From Actinobacteria bacterium IMCC26207 (lineage in GTDB: Bacteria > Actinomycetota > Acidimicrobiia > Acidimicrobiales > Microtrichaceae), in NCBI GenBank assembly GCA_001025035.1, contig LCZK01000010.1, positions 372,001 to 436,000 of the forward strand: a DNA stretch of 64,000 nucleotides, in the 5' to 3' direction. A program made the translations under genes and the position numbers. A model generated the notes under the pieces. The model was not told the origin of the DNA and ran no database searches. It saw nothing but the letters and a program-made list of their open reading frames with translations. How positions within the stretch are numbered: position 1 is the stretch's first letter; the number at the start of each line of letters is the position of its first letter. Below, one piece after another: positions 60,916-64,000 of the stretch.

Positions 60916-63578
60916 AACCCAGATTCGACCACGAGTTCGCTCTCGACCCGTTCCAGAGCGAAGCAATAGCGGCGTTGGAACGCGGCCAGAACGTGCTTGT
61001 TGCAGCCCCGACAGGTTCCGGAAAAACGGTAGTTGCAGAACACGCAGTCTCCCTAGCGCTCAAATCCGGGGGCAAGTGTTTTTACACTGCGCCGATTAAG
61101 GCGCTGTCGAACCAAAAATACAATGATCTCTGCGCCGTGTTAGGCGCAGATCAGGTCGGTCTTTTGACTGGTGATCGGGCGATCAATAGCGGTGCCGCTG
61201 TGATCGTGATGACCACCGAGGTACTGCGCAATATGGTCTACGCGGGATCTTCAACTCTGGATGAGCTTGAGTGGGTGGTGCTCGATGAAGTCCACTTTTT
61301 AGCGGATGCGTACCGAGGTCCAGTCTGGGAAGAGGTGCTGATTCACACACCGAGCAAGGTGCGTTTTGTGTGTTTGTCCGCGACAGTGTCCAATGCCGAG
61401 GAGTTGGGTGACTGGGTGACTGCCCTCCGCGGCCCAACCGAAACCGTTGTTGAACATCGTCGGCCCATCGAGTTGGACCCATTGCTCTTTGTCGGAGATC
61501 GCACAGCCGAGAGGGAACATCTGCTGCCCCTGATTGTCAACGGGGTTACCAATCCCGAAGGCCACCGCTTTGACGCAGAGCAACAGCGTCCAAGTTCGCC
61601 GCAGCACCGCAAGCAGCGTGCAAGGTTTTATACGCCGCGAAGAGTCGAGACGATAGAACGACTCACCTCGGAAAGCCTGCTGCCTGTCATCTACTTCATC
61701 TTCAGTCGCAAGGGTTGCGATGAGGCAGTCCGGCAGTGTTTCGAGGCTGGAGTACGGGTCACGCAACCCGAGGACCGAGTCCGAATACGGCAGCTCGTAG
61801 AGACGAGGACGGCGAGTTTGAGCGATGCGGATCTTGATGTGCTCGGCTATGACCTATGGCTAGAGGGCCTTGAACACGGCATTGCTGCGCATCACGCTGG
61901 AATGATCCCGTCGTTTCGCGAGGCTGTAGAGGATTGCTTTGTTGAAGGACTCGTCAGGGTTGTGTTTGCGACCGAGACTCTGGCGCTAGGTATCAATATG
62001 CCGGCGCGTACAGTCGTGATTGAGCGGCTCAGCAAATTCAATGGCGAAGGCCACGAGTTCTTGACACCCGGGCAGTTCACACAGCTCACTGGCCGTGCCG
62101 GCCGACGCGGAATCGACGACCAAGGCTCGGCTGTGGTGCTGTGGTCGCCCTTCTGCACATTCGCCCAGGTGGCCACTCTGGCAGCAAGTCGGGAGTTTCC
62201 CCTAGTCTCGTCGTTCCGGCCCACCTACAACATGGCTGCCAATCTGATTGAGCGTTATGAAGAAGCTCCGGCGATGGAAGTACTCACTCGTTCCTTTGCT
62301 CAATTCCAGACTGACCGAGCAGTAGTCCTGCTGTCTGCGCGAGTTCATAACCTCGAGCTAGAGATCGACGAGTACCGCTCAGAACAAGCCAGCAACAGCG
62401 AGTTGGTGTTCGACGTGGCGGGATATGTAGAGATCACCGATTCCATCCGGCAACTCAAGCGCGATGCCCGTGGCAACCGAGTTGCAGTAGACAAGGCGCT
62501 GGCGGCATTGCGGCCAGGGGATGTTCTGGAACGGGGTACCCGCAAGGGGAGCAAGCTGTTCTTAGTGCTATCGGTATCCTCTCGAAAGGGGGGAGTCATG
62601 CGTGTTCGAGGCGTAAACCCGAGCGGAAATTCGGCCTCGGTGGAAGCTGCCACTGTGAGTGGTTCTCTGCAGCCGGTAGCTCACATCGATCTGCCAGTTC
62701 CCTATATGCCAAAGGACCCCAACTACCGAAGGCAGTGCGCCGGGCTCCTTAAGCGCCTGAATCCAAAGCGCCTGAACGCAGCGCGCCTGCCTGACATGGG
62801 TCAGCATGAAGCCGGCCCTGAACGCTCAGAAGCTGCTGCGAGCTGGGGCGCTGACCCGTATCTCGATGCCTTGCAGGCACAGCAGGACCATCCGCTCCAT
62901 GATCACCCCGATCGAGATCAGCTCATGCGTGTTCAGTTCGGCCTGTCCAAACTGCAACAAGAACAGCAGTCACTAGTTCAAGAGATTGACCGCCGTGGTT
63001 CTGGCCTTGTGCAGCGGTTTGGTTCGGTTCGAGAGGTCCTTGAACGAACTGGCCACAGTGACGGATGGGCGCTGACTCCGGCTGGCCTCCGGTTACGCCG
63101 GATTTACCACGAGTCGGACCTGCTGATCTCGCTCTGTCTGACTGAGGGGATCTTTGATGGTCTCGAAGATGCCGAGCTGGCGGCACTTGTGAGTTGCGCA
63201 ACCTACGAACACCGGAGTTCTGAACCGGCCCCCGCACCACTCTTGCCGAGCACGGAACTGCGCAAGCGATTCGGCCTGATGCAGAGCACATGGAAACGCT
63301 TGGAACGTCTAGAGCGAGGCTTGAAGTTACCGCTGAGCCGTGAACCAGAAGCAGGGTTTGCCGCTTCTGCATGGTCGTGGTCTGCGGGTCAGGAACTCGA
63401 TGACATTCTCGATGAGGATCTGTTGGGCGGAGACTTTGTGCGCAATATCCGCCAGCTGATCGATCTCCTAAGACAGTTTGGCGATGTTGCACCAAACCCA
63501 ACCACGGCAAAGTCCGCACGGCGTGCCGCAGAGTCGCTCTCTCGTGGGGTCGTGCTTGCTTCGGGCGAGGTCTCGTGA
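60912..63578 (+). CDS. helY: Ski2-like superfamily 2 helicase HelY, likely CTG start
   Basis: This protein of about 888 residues is a Ski2/Mtr4-like RNA/DNA helicase. It has the Q-motif-like LDPFQSEAIAALE, Walker A (AAPTGSGKT), DEVH, SAT (CLSATVSNAEE), the helicase C domain (GINMPARTVVIE, QLTGRAGRRG) and a C-terminal DSHCT domain. No ATG/GTG/TTG lies in frame before the conserved LDPFQ segment. CTG at 60912 overlaps the tatC stop (CTGA) and has GAGG seven bases upstream. A TTG at 60975 would delete that segment. Confidence 0.9.
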   Translation: MKPRFDHEFALDPFQSEAIAALERGQNVLVAAPTGSGKTVVAEHAVSLALKSGGKCFYTAPIKALSNQKYNDLCAVLGADQVGLLTGDRAINSGAAVIVMTTEVLRNMVYAGSSTLDELEWVVLDEVHFLADAYRGPVWEEVLIHTPSKVRFVCLSATVSNAEELGDWVTALRGPTETVVEHRRPIELDPLLFVGDRTAEREHLLPLIVNGVTNPEGHRFDAEQQRPSSPQHRKQRARFYTPRRVETIERLTSESLLPVIYFIFSRKGCDEAVRQCFEAGVRVTQPEDRVRIRQLVETRTASLSDADLDVLGYDLWLEGLEHGIAAHHAGMIPSFREAVEDCFVEGLVRVVFATETLALGINMPARTVVIERLSKFNGEGHEFLTPGQFTQLTGRAGRRGIDDQGSAVVLWSPFCTFAQVATLAASREFPLVSSFRPTYNMAANLIERYEEAPAMEVLTRSFAQFQTDRAVVLLSARVHNLELEIDEYRSEQASNSELVFDVAGYVEITDSIRQLKRDARGNRVAVDKALAALRPGDVLERGTRKGSKLFLVLSVSSRKGGVMRVRGVNPSGNSASVEAATVSGSLQPVAHIDLPVPYMPKDPNYRRQCAGLLKRLNPKRLNAARLPDMGQHEAGPERSEAAASWGADPYLDALQAQQDHPLHDHPDRDQLMRVQFGLSKLQQEQQSLVQEIDRRGSGLVQRFGSVREVLERTGHSDGWALTPAGLRLRRIYHESDLLISLCLTEGIFDGLEDAELAALVSCATYEHRSSEPAPAPLLPSTELRKRFGLMQSTWKRLERLERGLKLPLSREPEAGFAASAWSWSAGQELDDILDEDLLGGDFVRNIRQLIDLLRQFGDVAPNPTTAKSARRAAESLSRGVVLASGEVS

Positions 63579-63609
63579 GGGTGTGTCAGTTTGGATCCCA
63601 GGCTCAGAG

Positions 63610-64000
63610 ATGACAATCCGCAAGGGTGAAACATGGGGCGAACCCGCTGGAATCGAGCGTCCAAGTGAGTTTGTGTCCACCGACTCCGAGTTGGCAGCAG
63701 TCCTACAGGGTTACCGGAACTCCCAGACGGTTGCTCCAGTGATCGGTCTACTCGGCGGTTCGCTGCACCGGACCCTTGGTGCGCCACAGCGAGACGAAGC
63801 AGCACTCAGAGCGGGGCAGGGGTATATCTATCCGATAGATGTGGGAATTTTAGAGTTCAGTGATACGCAGGGAGAAGAGCACGAGGTGGTTTTTGTGGCG
63901 CATCTGCTCGCCTTGACAGATCCCAGATCAAGACTCTGGAAAGGCCGCACAGTCGTCGCTATGAATGCCGCATTCCTTGATGACTTGAACCTGGCACCTA
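63610..64000 (+). CDS. Conserved actinobacterial protein of unknown function, 3'-truncated by window edge
   Basis: The frame starts at the ATG at 63610 and remains open to the end of the window (130 codons). The N-terminus reads TIRKGETWGEPAG, then VIGLLGGSLHRTLGAP and PIDVGILEF with ALTDPRSRLWKGRTVVAMNAAFLDDLNLAP. It has no signal peptide. I recall similar proteins next to lipid kinase genes in actinobacteria but do not know a function. It is 31 bases after helY, on the same strand. Confidence 0.65.
   Translation, partial: MTIRKGETWGEPAGIERPSEFVSTDSELAAVLQGYRNSQTVAPVIGLLGGSLHRTLGAPQRDEAALRAGQGYIYPIDVGILEFSDTQGEEHEVVFVAHLLALTDPRSRLWKGRTVVAMNAAFLDDLNLAP

Noticed and set aside
60912-60974. Frameshift or lost start making helY a pseudogene
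   Set aside because: The frame is open through the whole protein with all helicase motifs, and a CTG with a ribosome site and stop overlap explains the start.

Overview
The window is chromosomal DNA from an actinobacterium of moderate G+C (mid-50s % by eye). The main evidence is a complete Pup-proteasome locus (arc/mpa, dop, pup, prcB, prcA, pafA, pafB, pafC) followed by tatB-tatC-helY. Supporting evidence is a one-piece FbiC (F420 pathway), DUF3151 and DUF3866 proteins, a MarP-like membrane protease, frequent GTG/TTG starts and many ATGA/GTGA stop-start overlaps. No rRNA, tRNA, insertion sequence, prophage or CRISPR array was recognised, and no stretch above 300 bases lacks a gene. The species cannot be named from this sequence.

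Bases 1-13.0 kb: an incomplete FadD-type acyl-CoA synthetase, a five-gene oligopeptide ABC importer (binding protein, B, C, D, F) on the minus strand, a coiled-coil lytic transglycosylase overlapping a glycerophosphodiester phosphodiesterase, a major facilitator transporter, a second acyl-CoA synthetase and a SirB1-like protein. Bases 13.1-21.7 kb: acyl-CoA dehydrogenase, a pyruvate kinase with the residues of potassium-independent enzymes, an alpha/beta hydrolase, DUF3151, a sphingosine-phosphate-lyase-like PLP enzyme, rhodanese, RNase D, a TauE/SafE exporter with its DUF1634 partner, and a small acidic DUF3073-like protein.

Bases 21.7-29.2 kb are the most accessory part: a McrB-like AAA ATPase with a McrC-like partner that shows no nuclease motif, a Cys-rich protein, a degenerate sigma-factor/membrane-protein pair whose start lies inside a perfect 12-bp inverted repeat, and hxlR-fbiC preceded by three tandem 22-bp operator-like repeats. 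Bases 29.2-38.6 kb: transaldolase and transketolase, a FIST sensor protein with a small partner, a two-subunit NDP-forming acyl-CoA synthetase, a PBP4-type carboxypeptidase and a LON-domain protein.

Bases 38.7-64 kb: small membrane and basic proteins; a ubiquitin-like sulfur carrier coupled to a TtuA-type tRNA thiolase; TrmI; a MarP-like protease; a ferredoxin divergent from arc; and then the proteasome genes, interrupted by a GH43-like lipoprotein gene between arc and dop. After pafA come a CocE/NonD hydrolase, DUF3866, pafB-pafC, signal peptidase I, a second GDPD, a zinc ribbon protein, a TatB-like protein, tatC and helY. helY appears to start at CTG. The best candidates for something undescribed are the sulfur carrier with residues beyond its Gly-Gly, the nuclease-less McrBC-like pair, the sigma-like pair with its start-codon hairpin, and the hxlR-fbiC operator.
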